The notes under the pieces: model-generated
Database searches by the model: none
Seen by the model: only the letters and a program-made list of their open reading frames with translations
Told to the model about the DNA's origin: nothing
Shown: positions 12,308 through 23,744 of the stretch, in pieces
Layout of the letters: every line of letters begins with the position of its first letter
Position numbering within the stretch: the stretch's first letter is position 1
Origin: Scedosporium boydii
Lineage: Eukaryota; Ascomycota; Sordariomycetes; Microascales; Microascaceae
Assembly: GCA_002221725.1 (NCBI GenBank)
Contig: NJFT01000066.1
Location: forward strand, 62,001 to 126,000
Direction of reading: 5' to 3'
DNA length: 64,000 nucleotides
Made by a program: the position numbers and the translations under genes

Positions 12308-12344
12308 ACTTCGTAGCACTTCGTATGCGTACGAAGCAGTGTAC
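12308..12344. repeat. Clustered TTCGTA/TACGAA inverted repeats
   Basis: ACTTCGTAG and CACTTCGTA are followed by TACGAAG. Bases 12319-12336 form a perfect inverted repeat, CTTCGTA and TACGAAG separated by TGCG, able to form a short hairpin. A further GTACGAAGTA lies at 12362-12371. Confidence 0.85.
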
Positions 12345-12361
12345 CGTCATCATATGAAGAA

Positions 12362-12371
12362 GTACGAAGTA
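12362..12371. repeat. TACGAAGTA-family element
   Basis: Word GTACGAAGTA, third member of the 12.2-12.4 kb cluster. Confidence 0.8.
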
Positions 12372-13632
12372 TGAGTTTGGGGGACAGATCGAATTTGGGG
12401 GCAGTCTCCCTGCGATGTAGCACTAGAGTGTAGTACTAATACTTGTACGTCGCTCTGTAGCTGCCTTGAGAGCAAGGATTTGATAAGAAAGGGTGTCCAG
12501 GACGGCAGGACCTGTCCAGCTAAGGGGAACCGAGAAAGCACAACCAGGGCCAGGAACAGGTAGAGCACGGACATGTGGACCTAGGTATATATACATCAAT
12601 TGATATGTCGTTTTACAGTTCGGGTACCGATTGCCAGGCATCGTGGACTGGTTTTAGTGCTTATCGCCCGAGTATGTACACCAAGGCTTCAGCCTCTCCC
12701 TGTCCTTCCTCCTGCAATTTACTCGAGTACTGAGTACTAAGTACTTACAGATGGAGAATTGGACGAGTCTGGATGGCCGAGTGACCTCGACATTCAAATA
12801 ATCCGTCAACGGATAATTATTAAAAATAAACTGCTTGGCCCCCCAGGGACCTTCTCGAAGGTCGTTGTGTTAATATTCGGTACCAGTAAACGCAAAATCA
12901 ACCAAACATCACATCAGAAGAAGGAAAAAAAATCTGAAAATCCGATATTGCGTGGATCAGTGGATTTAATACTTGCTGCATCTGCATGCATTATGCTGCG
13001 TACTGCTGCGCGCTGCGAGGTAATAAGGGAACATTGAACACCCATTCTTATTTCGATGCTGAAAATTATACGCTCTCCTCTCCTAAGTGGTAGACGTACA
13101 CGACATGCACCGCCGTCCGATCCCAGTGCCTGCGGCCCTGCGTTGCAGTTCACTGGCCAAGGTGCCCAGCTGTGTGCTATTCGCAGTCAGTGTCCTCCGT
13201 TCTTGGAGTTCCCTGCCATCCTTGTCACCTCCCCATCATCCCTCCACTTTTTACATCCTTGAACCTTCCACTCTATCGTTCGATGGTTGCTACGAAGTGT
13301 TAGTATGCAGCTCGAGGGGGGGCAAGGAGCAAGAGGAGAGCGCAGGTAGGTGACGACGATGTAACGCAGGACAATGAGCAATGTTTCGACGAATACTTGC
13401 GCACTTCGCCGCCGTGGAGATTTCAACAGCGACGGCTTAGATTGGTGAAGAAGCCGGTCAAATGGAGTTTAAATGGGTGGCACAGGGCAATTCGGACGGT
13501 GGACTGAGATCGAAATCTTAAAACCGGAGATTAATACATCATCGTTAAGACTAGTCGAGCCTTGGCTTTTCAATTCCTCGTCATTTCTCTCTTTTTGCAA
13601 GTCAGGAGGGGACGTCTTAACGCAGTTGTGGT

Positions 13633-13643
13633 GTACGAAGTAC
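13633..13643. repeat. GTACGAAGTAC palindromic element
   Basis: Exact 11-base copy, with a near copy (TACGAAGTG) at 13291-13299. Confidence 0.85.
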
Positions 13644-15815
13644 TGGACTATTAGCGCTGGAAGGCCAAGAAAGATCAAGTGATTGACGGCGCTTTTTCTT
13701 CTTAGCCTGGCGCTACGCAGGGACTGACGCGGTCTGGCATCAACCAACATCCAAGTCCATCTGTCCCTGGCCTGCTTTGGATCACAATCCGAATACTCTC
13801 GATCGTCCAGCGCGGCCAAGAGCAGCCAGGCCCCCAAGCCATCCCTGGCCAGCCCAGGCCGCGCCCCGCATCAGCCTGGCGAATGCGCCTGTGTCATTTA
13901 GGGAGTGAAAAACCAACGCCCCTCCGCACCAAGACCAGAGGGTTCCTGAGTTCGGACGTCTGCATTCATCCCTACTAATATCACTAAAAACAAACTAACA
14001 ACTTGTAGTGCGTGTTAGATTCGACTCATGACAAGAAAAGCCCGTCATTCTCATCACTATCGTTCATATTTCGGGGTCTGACCAGCATCCCACTATAGCC
14101 CGTATTATTATTACTCTCACTTATACGCTAATACGGAGCAATAATATCGCAAAAATGCCCGTTCATCCAATGTTCCCGTATCCAGCATCAAAGGAGGGGG
14201 TGAAGGATCAAAATTGGTTGGTCGTCTTCGAGAACAGAAAAAAAAAAATGATATTATGTGCCCTCTTCTTCGGTCCCCGTTCAAAAGGGCATGTGCCATT
14301 CAGGCATTTCCCGGATGCCACGCAAATCAGAGCTCTTGCATCTCCCTCCATGTCTGCACGCAATTCGCCAGGGCTGTCCAATATCTTCTGCTTTGGGGAA
14401 TCAAGCTTGACCGCTTCCCCCTTCCGGCCTCCAATTGGATTCCAATCCCCAAGACGGCTTAAAGCACGCCCGATTATTATAGCGCCACTCGTGAGGTGAA
14501 ATATGATGGAAATTGATCGAAAACGGCCTCTTCCAGAATCCGAGATGATGACCTTCTCCTTTTGCTCCAATATTGGTTCGTAGGGCTATCTCTACTTCAT
14601 ACGAGACGAGAGTCCCGCACCAGCCAAGCCCGTGGCTTTCCGATCAAGGGTGTAAGACGGTTTTCTTCCCATATGACTGGGCGAGATCTGGGCATAGATA
14701 TGCCAAGACCTTGAGAAGCTGGGGGCTTCGGCACACTCTTCCACCTTGCTGGGATCTGTCCAAATGAAGGAAACCCAGGGTTTATTATTGCCCAGACGAC
14801 GATCTCTCATCGTAAGGTCAAGGATGCAATGGTATTCTGGCAGGCACTGGAAATCCCATCCTCTTCACTTTTCAATATTCTGGCGGGAGGCTTCTTATGC
14901 AATGGGAACAAGCAAATCCCCAGTTAGGGCGTCAGGTGGTCCCTGTGCCTCCAACAACGGTGTTGATCGATTCTTCCATGTAGAGAACGAGATCTGATGT
15001 CCAAAGATCTTCACCGGCATGGGTTGGGGTTAGCGTTAGCTGAGATCCTCTTCGGGGGGAGATGTGCACCTTTACATCGACTTACTGTCTGCAAGGCATG
15101 CCCAGAAAGACGGGTCAATGTCGGTGACCAGTTGGATACGAAATTCAGGATCAGCATCCCTCACATACATCGGCCATTGGTAATATCTTAGTAGAAGGAT
15201 GAGAATATCCCAACTCAAACTCAAAATCTTTCTTCTACGGAATAGTCTGAAGGAATATATGTTTTGTTTTCTATGCTATTATTATCGCTCATAAGGCTTG
15301 ATCTTCCTTATCATCCCCACTCACCATATCGAGACCTTATGACGAGATTGTGCCTTTCAAACTAGGTTTGGAACAGAAAGAGATCGTCTTTGGGGGCATA
15401 GCTCCTTGACAAATGTCAAATGGAACTTGCTGAGTTGGCTTTTTGGTCCGCTTCGGCGCAGCCTTGAACAGGCGTTCACGCCCCTTGACGTATCGTCGTG
15501 CCCCTACCCCAGTATAACCATTCTTCAACCTTGTTTGTGTTTAGAGTAAATGAAAGGCTCCGCAACATTCGCGTTTCGGTTCGAGCCATACCCAAGCCTT
15601 GGAAGATCGATTCTTCATAAACTCATCAAATTCAACCCTCTATACGGCCGACCCTTTACTCTACAGGAACATCTCATTGCCAACCCAAGTATCCGCTTGC
15701 GCTCAGAAGCAGCTCACAGCACCATCCAAACCAAAACCACGACCATACGCATTTCCTTTACTCCCGCGGCAAGACCCGTGTACGCGTATCCTCCTATTTC
15801 CTCTTCTTCGCCCAT

Positions 15816-17819
15816 CTAAGCCCCCGGCGCCGCCTTCAGCGTCACCTCAGCAGCTTTCTTCGCCAACTCCTCATCAGTCGCATTAGCCAAAGCAGCAGCC
15901 TCCGCCTCCTCGGCACTGTGATCCACCTTCGGCTTCTGCCCCTTAGGCTTCTTCATAGCCGCCTTCTTCTTCGCCTTCTTGGCAGCGGCCTCCTCCTTGG
16001 CCTTCTTCACCTCGTCGCCGCCGAAGCTCTCGCGCCACTCGAGTCCCTTCTCGGGCTTGATGTTGCCGAAGAGGTAGGCAGCCTTTCCGATCTCATGGCC
16101 GGGCTTGATGGAGTCCGCGGTCCATGTGTCGGGGATGAGGATGGGTTCGGCCTTGAGCTGGTCGAGGATCGAGGCCGCGGTGTCGGGCATGAAGGGCGTG
16201 AGGACCGCGGCGAGGAGGTGGATCAGGTTGAGGGCGAGGCCGACGACGGCACCGCACTTGGCCGGTTCGTTCTCGGCGAGTTTGTTGTCGAGCTTGTGGG
16301 ATTGGAGGAAGGCGTTGCCGGCCTGAGAGATGAAGAGAACGGTGGCCAAGCCGGCCTTGATCTTTACGGCATCCATCTCTTCGAGGTATTGCGCGAGGAG
16401 CTTGTTGATCTCGGCCTTGAACTCATCAATGGTGGCATCCTGGTACTCGGTGTAGTTGGGCACGACGTTGTTGTAGTTCTTTCCGTTAACGAATTTCACA
16501 ACGCGGCTGACAAAGTTGCCAAGGTTCTTCAGAAGCAAGTTGTTGTTGCAGCTGATAAAGTCATCCCAATTGAATTCACTGTCGCCCGTCTCAGGTCGGT
16601 GGGAGAGAAGGTAGTAACGGAACACATCCGGACCCACGCCGGTCTTCTGGGCAGAGTCACCAAACACACCGATGCCACGGGACTTGGAGAACTTGCCGCC
16701 TTCATACGTGAGGTATTCGGTCGCCGCAAGGTGGTGAAGCTTGGTCCAGTTTTCTCGGGTGCCAATCTGACTTCCGGGGAAGATGACCGAGTGGAAGACA
16801 ACGTTATCCTTGCCGAGGAACTGGTAGAGCTGGACGTCGGGGTTGAACCACCACTTCTTCCACTCGTCAGTGTAGCAGGCGGTAATGGAGACGTAGCCAA
16901 TGCAAGCGTCGAACCAGGGGTAGATAACCTTCTTTTCGTAGCCAGGGAGGGGGACAGGGGTTCCCCACTTCATGTCTCTTGTAATGCTTCGACCATCCAG
17001 ACCCTGCTTCAACCAAGCCGCGGTGATCTGCTTGGCGTTGGGGGACCAAGCTCCCTTGGCAGAGGACTCTTGGAAGAAAGTCTCGATCTCAGGCTGGAGC
17101 TTATCAAGCCTCATGAAAATGTGGTTCGTATCCTTGGTGACGGGAGTAGAGCCCTCGACCTTGCAGCGAGGGTTCTTCAGGTCGAGAGGGTCCAAGAGCT
17201 GTCCACATCCGTCACACTGGTCACCACGGGCATCGCCGTATCCGCACTTGGGACATTCGCCCTCGACGAATCGATCGGCAAGGAAAGCGTGGTGGTGCTC
17301 ACAGTAGAGCTGGGTGGTATTGCGCTCGTCGAGGAAGCCGTTCTCCTTGAGCTTGAGGAAGATGTCTTGGGTGATGACAGTCTGGGGTTCGGTGGTCGTT
17401 CGTCCGAAGATATCGAAGCTGATTTTGAACCACTTGTAAATGTCGGCGTGGATCTTGTGGTACTTGTCGCATAGCTCTCGCGGAGTGACGCCCTCAACTA
17501 GAGCTCTCGCCTCTGTCGTCGTTCCGTACTCATCCGTGCCTACCAGAGACTCGTTTTAAGTTAGGAAATGGTCAATTCTTCAGGATAGGGAAGAAGAGGT
17601 CGGGGAGAGTGTCTATAAGGGCATACCGCAAACATAGAGAGTGTTGTGGCCTCGGCCTCTGCTGTATCGCGCAAACACGTCGGCAGACAAGACGGATCCG
17701 ATAATGTTTCCAAGATGAGGAACATTGTTGACGTAGGGAAGCGCACTCGTAACGAGCACGTTCCTCTTGCCCGGTTGGGGCAGGATTGGGCTTTTGGCAG
17801 TCTGCGCTCCTTCAGCCAT
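15816..17819 (-). CDS. MES1: Methionyl-tRNA synthetase, cytosolic
   Basis: Two exons, 17627..17819 and 15816..17539, phase 1 join (codon GGC split), 638 residues. It charges tRNA-Met with methionine in the cytosol. The class I signature HIGH appears as HLGN at residues 35-38 ([15 protein letters not shown]). The join restores YVCGTDEYGT, a conserved block. A Cys-rich zinc insertion follows (about 141-172: CEHHH...CPKC...CDGC). The second class I signature is KFSKS near residue 347, the form used by eukaryotic cytosolic enzymes. The anticodon-binding helical domain covers roughly 390-550. The last 80 residues are Lys/Ala-rich ([18 protein letters not shown]), likely a tRNA-binding or complex-forming tail in place of an added C-terminal domain. 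No mitochondrial presequence is visible. I chose the ATG at 17817-17819 since it is the first in frame and the peptide resembles other fungal starts. Confidence 0.95.
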
Positions 17820-19053
17820 GGCAAGTTTCTAGTGCGGGGCAGATGAAGATGGAAGATGTGACGGGAGGAACGGGGCTGAGAGAGGAGGAGGTGAAAAGTA
17901 GGTTTTCTCGATGCTCGATGGAGGGGCAGATAGTACGAAGTACAATGCAGTGTATTATAGAGTGGGGCGCTCCGAGAGGCTTCAATGTTGCAAGCGGATC
18001 TCAATGTTCAATGTATACGGTTCAATTAGGAATCCACACACTTTCTAGGTTGAGAAACGAGCAGGGAGATGACCGATTGATGTTGAAGGGAGATCAGCAA
18101 GAGTCAAGTTTTGAGGGCGGGCGCAAAAGCTGGACCTTGAAATCAAGTGACTCACATCATTCTGACCATCTAAAACGCCACCAGGGGGAAGAGGAAAGAG
18201 CACACTTGAGCTGTGTGAGAGAAGACAAACAAGCAAAACATCTGCATCAATGTCCGATGTGGCGACTAAACATGGGCTTCGCTGTAATTTACGAAGAATA
18301 CAATGCATCGAGTCTACGGCTCCTTGGAAATAATCTTGGGTATCAATTTGGCTACACTGGACCGCAAATAAAAAAAACTTACATCTGCAATCAAAGTGCA
18401 TATCCTGACGTCTTCTTGGAGATGCTCAAGATTTCAATTGGCATTTGACGCAAAATTCCGGCTGCAACGCGGGGTCACGCACCTCATCCATTGTCCCTCC
18501 ATCAGGTACCTAAGTACCTCCCACTTGACCCCTCATTTTGCTCAATTGGGTCCAGCGCACGAAGTATTATTCACCTTGTCATTTCAAGGGCGGGCTTGTT
18601 AAACTTGTTAAATCAAGGGCTTGCAACGAACGATTCGATTCAATTCGAATGGCACGATTGACATTGATTAGAGCCAAATCAAGGCTGCCATAACTTCAAT
18701 GGGAAAGGACCATTGTACAACTGTACGCATTGAGCTTTGTCGATGCTTGAAAACAACTCGAGTATGACAGATCCATGAGGACTGCGGCGGCTTCCGTGGC
18801 GCCTTCATAGTGTCTATCGATGTCGTCTTTTATAAGGCTATCTTCATGAACGTCAAGTCGTATATGCTAAACTAGCTTTTTCTAAGCTGTCGAGGTCGTT
18901 CCTATTTTGGGAACGCCCTGCCAGCTACATACATTATTGAATCAATGTATCCGTGCAAGAGCCACAGCTTTTTGTACCCGTGCATAGTATCGAACCCTTC
19001 CATTTTCCTTTCGGTAATCCTAATCCTTCAACATTTTTTGTGAATAGAGAAAT
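17820..19053. other. Intergenic: upstream of MES1, downstream of UAP1
   Basis: No gene found. A 220-codon frame at 17786-18448 begins at a non-ATG codon, overlaps the MES1 start in antisense and has no domain, so I left it out. Holds the palindrome at 17933 and AT-rich sequence. Confidence 0.6.
17933..17943. repeat. GTACGAAGTAC palindromic element upstream of MES1
   Basis: Exact 11-base copy about 115 bases upstream of the MES1 start codon, so within its likely promoter or leader. Confidence 0.85.
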
Positions 19054-20606
19054 TTACGAGTCCAGAACCGTCGGAGCGCGGATGGTCTGCCCCTTGAGCT
19101 TCTCCAAGCCCTCGCCGCCCTATATCCATGTTAGCGAAATTCATCCCGTAGATATTGCAGCTAGAGTCGTGAGGATCATAATGTGTTGCAAGTCCGGGCA
19201 CAACTTACATAGCTGAAGAGAGGTGACACCTCGACTCCAGTGTCGGCAGTCTCCGCCTCCACGGCGGCACCAGCGGCCTCGACCCAGCGCCTGCCCTGCG
19301 CCATGATATCGCGCTTGCTAGTATCGGGATCGTCCTCACCGGTGCCCCTGGCGTTCTTGAGTGGCGAGAACTCATCCTCGCGCTTCACTTCCAGAGAAGC
19401 AAACTTGCTAAGCTCCAACATGGGGAACACGTCAAAGACAAACTGCTCGAGCTTGATGCCGTTGGGCTTAGCGGGCTTAACACTCTCCCCGGTGGCTAGA
19501 TCAACATAGGGAATCTTCTTGCGTGCGATGTGGTGAGGGAGCTTGTCAGCCCACTGAGGAATGCTCTCGAGGAAGCTGAACGAATAGTAGTGATTGACGA
19601 TGTTCGCGGCGCGGAACTTGAGAACACCGGGCTGCTGAGGGTCCTCGGCTGAGGCGGTGGCCTCGTCGATCTCGGAGTACTCGACGACGTCGGGTCGACC
19701 GTTCTTCAGGAGAATGAGACCGACGGACTCAGTGGCGTTTCGCTTGCGGACGACCTTGGTAGCAATATCGACATTCTTGGAGGCGGAGAAGCCAATGAAG
19801 ACAGGATCCGCAACCTTGACGAGGCAGTTATCGACGCAGTACGCGTGAATGTGTTCGATTCCCCGCTTGCGCAAATCATCGAGGACGCCCTGGACGACGA
19901 GAGCCTGGTAGATACCACCATTGCCATCGGGAGCTACGGCAACCTTGGACTTGGACTCGAGGAGGATCTTGCCATCGTTGGAGATGCAAGGCAAAACACC
20001 CTGCTCGAAAATGACGACGTCGGACTCCTTTAGGCCAAAGTAGTTGTTCTCCTTGAAGAAGGCTTCGGTGGGTCCGCGGGTAGGACCGCTAGTCATGACG
20101 TACCAAGGTACGACGGCGGCAGCACCACCGGACTTCTTGGCGGCGAGTTCCTCGATCTTGCGGATACGCTCGGCCTGGATCTGGAACAAGCTCTTCTGGG
20201 AAGGGAGGCCGATGTCGAAGCAGCCCTTGGGGGCGGAGCTGCCCAACCTAGTGCCTTGGCCACCGGCCATGAGGACGACAGCCACCTTGTTCTGTGAAAT
20301 AAGGTCAAGACCTAGATCGTACCACCGATCGATATCATCCTTGGCCGAGTCGAGGATACTCGCCCTCGCGGACTCGGGAAGGGGCTCGAGGCCAGTTTTC
20401 GGGCTTTCATTTTCGACCTTTGGGGGGTTGAGCGCCCGGTTGGTGATTTCGTTGATGTACTCAGGCTTAAACTTCTCGAGCTGCTCAAAGAGCGTCGCCT
20501 GTTCAGAGGCATCGAGGCTATCGTAGAATGTGAAGACCTGGCCCTGACCGGCCTTGGTGTACTTTGCCTTCAGGTCGGCGACTCGTTCAGCAGATGGGGC
20601 AGCCAT
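19054..20606 (-). CDS. UAP1: UDP-N-acetylglucosamine pyrophosphorylase
   Basis: Two exons, 19209..20606 and 19054..19119, joined by a GTAAGT...TATAG intron in phase 0; 487 residues. The enzyme makes UDP-GlcNAc from GlcNAc-1-phosphate and UTP in the cytosol, feeding chitin, N-glycan and GPI-anchor synthesis. The nucleotide-binding signature [17 protein letters not shown] lies at about 112-128. Further blocks are [20 protein letters not shown] and [15 protein letters not shown]. The last exon supplies [20 protein letters not shown], which completes the C-terminal domain. Without splicing the frame would run into SCARTCNTL, which fits the family less well. The length matches fungal and animal homologues. 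Yeast calls this gene QRI1. It lies 1.2 kb from MES1 on the same strand with no sign of shared regulation. Confidence 0.95.
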
Positions 20607-21198
20607 ACTGGGCAGAAAATTCGTTGGGATTGAAGTCTTCGAATGGAGGGGCTTGGGGGGGAGGGGCTAGTGGGGTCGCTTCACGGCAAGGGGTATCTCG
20701 ACAGCAACACAAAAAGAGCCCTGTAGAAGAACGAGAAGCGTCAACGAAACGAAACCTAGAGAAACAAGAAAGGCGATGGGAATAAAATCTACACAGGGGA
20801 AAAGGGACCTCAGGCTAGATAAAACTATGTATGTCTAGGGAAACGGGTGAGACGGCGTCAGCTCAGCTTCCGACGCTACACCCGCCCGGGGCTGGAAGCT
20901 TCAATCCCTGAAGTCATTGAGGGGCACAATTGCCCAATGGAGCCAAACAGGGGTCTTGGCTGGCTACATTGCAGGCACTCTTAATTGCTCGTATTGATTG
21001 ATTGACCCAGCAGGCTTAGCCCAGCCTCACCAGCGACTTCCCCACTTGACTATTTCCCTGGATTGCCCCTGCCCTGGAACCCTGCTGGGAGCAGGGGCGG
21101 TGGAAGGAGGCACTTGGAGTGGGAGATGGTGGAGCCCAATTGCCGAGCCACCGTCAGGTTCCGGGCGATTTCTCCAGTGAGGCAAGGAAGGCGACAAC

Positions 21199-21210
21199 GT
21201 GTGTGTGTGT
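21199..21210. repeat. (GT)6 microsatellite
   Basis: Six GT units in the region upstream of UAP1. Confidence 0.9.
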
Positions 21211-21423
21211 TCGTCATTGAACGTTTTATTGGTTCCTTGTTCCTTCCACGAACTTGACACCATCCGAATGTTCTCTGAGGGAGGCTCGTCCAAATTGATT
21301 ACACCTTTGCCTTTGAAGCTTATGCCGTCCTGTTGGGATTCATCTCACCCCATCAACGCATCACATGGGCTGAGCACAGCTGAATCCATAGGGTTGACCA
21401 GTGCGAGACAGTTGAAGAAGTCC

Positions 21424-21444
21424 GAAGCACGAAGTACGAAGCAC
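21424..21444. repeat. Three tandem GAAG(C/T)AC heptamers
   Basis: GAAGCAC, GAAGTAC, GAAGCAC in direct tandem. The middle of the array (ACGAAGTACGAAG) is a relative of the TACGAAGTA elements elsewhere in the window. Confidence 0.85.
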
Positions 21445-22721
21445 TCAGCGGATCAATCAATTGACGCAATTTCAGACAGCGAACTCGAACGACACGAACT
21501 TCTGAAAATTGAACGATACAATACCGAAGAAACTGAACTGCTTGGGGAATTGAAAGTATACAAAGTGAAGAAAAGAGGAAAAACAATCTCACTCCATCCA
21601 TTTGGAGCAACATATTTCCGCTTCATTCGACTCTACATAGAACACGAGGGTCCTAGCTCCAACATCCACTCTTCCCATCCCTCGTCTAAATCTCGTTACC
21701 ATGTGTTGCGAGCCTTGTGCGAACCAGACCAGGAAAAGTTTCCAGTTCGGTCTGGTCTTCCCGGGTTGGGAACCAGAGATGGGAATCAGGGATCTCTGCG
21801 GCGATGCTAAGGCAGATCCCTTCATATATTTTTATCTGAGATTGCCATTCTCGTCGCTGGTAAGCTTGGTTGCCTGTATCTCGTGGATTTCTGCATCATC
21901 AACCCTCGAGAAGGCGATAGACTCTAGACTCTTGCTAAACAAAGATCCAAATCTCCGACAGGCCGGGGAGGTATTTCGCTCCCTGTTTTCATGAGTAGTG
22001 CAACTCACCGATCATCTTATATCGATTCTGAGCAGTCCAGCATGCCTTACAATGGGTGCTTAGCCCACAGCCTTGGAATCGAGAAGTCGAAACGATTCGA
22101 TATACGGCTTGCCTTTGGGGGATCAAGATCAAGAGAATTGTAGCCACATGGTGAAAGGTATCATCCGCGGACAGTCGTAAGACCCTGCAACCGTACACTA
22201 CTTCATGAAAGTAGAAAAAAAGTCTGCAGACAAGTTAGACGTCTCATTCACCCAAACAAGGAACACTACCTCAGCCGGCCGCGCCTAGTGGCAGCCTGCC
22301 GAGACAAGACCTGTGTTTCCAACCTTCATCCGAGCGAGAGCAGTGATCTTCAGTCAATAAGAACCTTTAAAAGATGTGAACCGGAAACTCACAAGGGTCA
22401 TGCTGGTGTGATGAGTTTTGTTACGGTGTCCCATAAGAAGAGGGGACAATCCTTCGAAGCTACTCGTGGGCGATTGCTGGACAAGAAACATCTCGTTGAG
22501 TACTTGGTGGTGAGAAACTAACAGCTACGATGTTGATAGCTGGCATGCTAATCCCCTATCCCACAAGACGAGGCCTACGCAAGTCTGACCATCTAGTTAT
22601 TTCGAACCCTCTTCGCTAGCGGCGATGGCTTGCACTCTTGAATAAATCCCACTTGATACCATCCCGGTTTTATTCGATTACGTTATGGAACTCCAGCCCG
22701 GCCAGTATTGTACCCGTCAAT

Positions 22722-23744
22722 TTACTTGCTGAGATCCGGATAGTTGATATCCAACTTCATCCCCTTAGCCCGTAGCAGTCGGTTCGCCATTACTGCTCCG
22801 ATAGCCCCGGGATTATCATGGGTCCCCACAAGGCGCCAATACTCGGCATCTGGATCCCAGTCCTCATCCTCATGCCACCCCCATTCCTCCCATAGTTCAA
22901 TCAACTTATCCTTGAATTCACACTGCGCGAGGTCGATGATAAACGGCGTCTGTGAGCGTCTGTCTACTATTGCGTTGCGTGGTTGACAATCACTCATAAT
23001 AATGCCGCGTCTATTGATATCATGCGCAGCATCGACGGCAGATTGCACTATACCTTGCCACTTCTCCGGATCTGGAGGGACCAGCGGTGAGGTGGCTATG
23101 TTCCGGAGATTATATCCGGGCATCCATCCCAGAAGAACCCCCTTGATCTCAAAGTAACGCGCCGTCTCTGATTGTGCCAAGTCCGGAGGTACATCAGAGT
23201 TCTGTAGCATGAGCCGCACATGGGCGTACATTCGTGGTATTGAGATGCCCTGGAGGTCTTTCAGCCGCGCGTACGCCTCAGTCTCGCAGTCGAAGTACTC
23301 ATCGCAATCCTGCCACAGGGCCGCCTCACACTTCGCTCTCCCCTCCGGGGTGCCATCGAGGAGGTCGCCAGCACGCGGGGGGAGTAGCTCAGCTTTCCTT
23401 TTCTCCTCTAGCTCGCGAAGAAAAGGGCCAATCTCTCCTCGTCGTACGAATGATTGGAATAAAGTTTCGTCCGCCGCCGTATGCGGCACGTACTCATCTA
23501 AGACGTCCCGGAGATCTGTGCCGAACCGGCGGTCATAAAGCTTGAGCACTGCGCGGATATTGCTGCCAGGTATGGTTCTGATGACAACGTCGATCACGGG
23601 GGACATGGTGATGCTAAACAATTTGAGCATGAGTACCCCAACTGTTTCGGGTAAGGGTGGATCGTAGTAGCTCTGGAGGACTTCTAACTGCAGGTCCTTC
23701 CCTGGCTGGTAGGGCATGGGAGTAGCGTCGGACCTGAGTGCCAT
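22722..23744 (-). CDS. Divergent protein-kinase-like fold protein
   Basis: A single exon of 340 residues starting at the ATG at 23742-23744. It resembles the fungal-expanded kinase-like (phosphotransferase fold) proteins. Candidate positions are K68 in VLKLYDRRF (ATP lysine), E156 in CETEAYARL (helix C Glu), a hinge-like GVLLGWMPGYNL (202-213), catalytic loop SDCQPRNAIV with D252 and N257, and FIIDLAQCE with D271 in place of the DFG Asp. All key acidic and Lys positions are therefore present, though the HRD His/Arg and the Gly of DFG are not. Thus it may be active on a protein or small molecule, or may only bind nucleotide. An insertion of about 85 residues separates K68 from E156. No introns and no functional neighbour. 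Such genes are often species-specific. Confidence 0.75.
   Translation of the reverse strand: MALRSDATPMPYQPGKDLQLEVLQSYYDPPLPETVGVLMLKLFSITMSPVIDVVIRTIPGSNIRAVLKLYDRRFGTDLRDVLDEYVPHTAADETLFQSFVRRGEIGPFLRELEEKRKAELLPPRAGDLLDGTPEGRAKCEAALWQDCDEYFDCETEAYARLKDLQGISIPRMYAHVRLMLQNSDVPPDLAQSETARYFEIKGVLLGWMPGYNLRNIATSPLVPPDPEKWQGIVQSAVDAAHDINRRGIIMSDCQPRNAIVDRRSQTPFIIDLAQCEFKDKLIELWEEWGWHEDEDWDPDAEYWRLVGTHDNPGAIGAVMANRLLRAKGMKLDINYPDLSK

Larger units (their letters stand above)
10062..15815. other. 5.7 kb gene-poor region
   Basis: The longest stretch without a convincing gene. It lies between the 5' end of the coiled-coil protein gene and the 3' end of the methionyl-tRNA synthetase gene. Open frames stay below about 125 codons, are scattered over all frames and show no domains. 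It carries a cluster of TACGAAGTA palindromes (11.3-13.7 kb) and many GTAC-rich words, plus a TATAAAAG at 11420. I see no transposase or reverse-transcriptase motifs and no terminal repeats. It may be a long regulatory region, unannotated non-coding transcription units, or decayed sequence. Confidence 0.6.
20607..22721. other. Intergenic, upstream of UAP1
   Basis: No convincing gene. A 203-codon frame at 21199-21810 starts in a (GT)n run with a non-ATG codon, lacks domains and is left out. Contains a (GT)6 run at 21199-21210 and a GAAG(T/C)AC tandem at 21424-21444. The C/T-poor stretch at 20640-20800 is probably the UAP1 leader. Confidence 0.55.

Noticed and set aside
15578..15587. B-box-like GGTTCGAGCC
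   Set aside because: No A-box at the right distance upstream and no tRNA fold.
15918..17474. 518-codon open frame on the plus strand
   Set aside because: It lies wholly antisense to the methionyl-tRNA synthetase, has a Val/Leu/Gly-biased composition typical of a shadow frame of a GC-rich gene, and shows no domain.
17786..18448. 220-codon plus-strand frame upstream of MES1
   Set aside because: Begins with a non-ATG codon, overlaps the MES1 start in antisense and reads as random sequence.
21199..21810. 203-codon plus-strand frame
   Set aside because: Starts inside a (GT)n run with a GTG codon; no homology that I recognise and no codon preference like the real genes.
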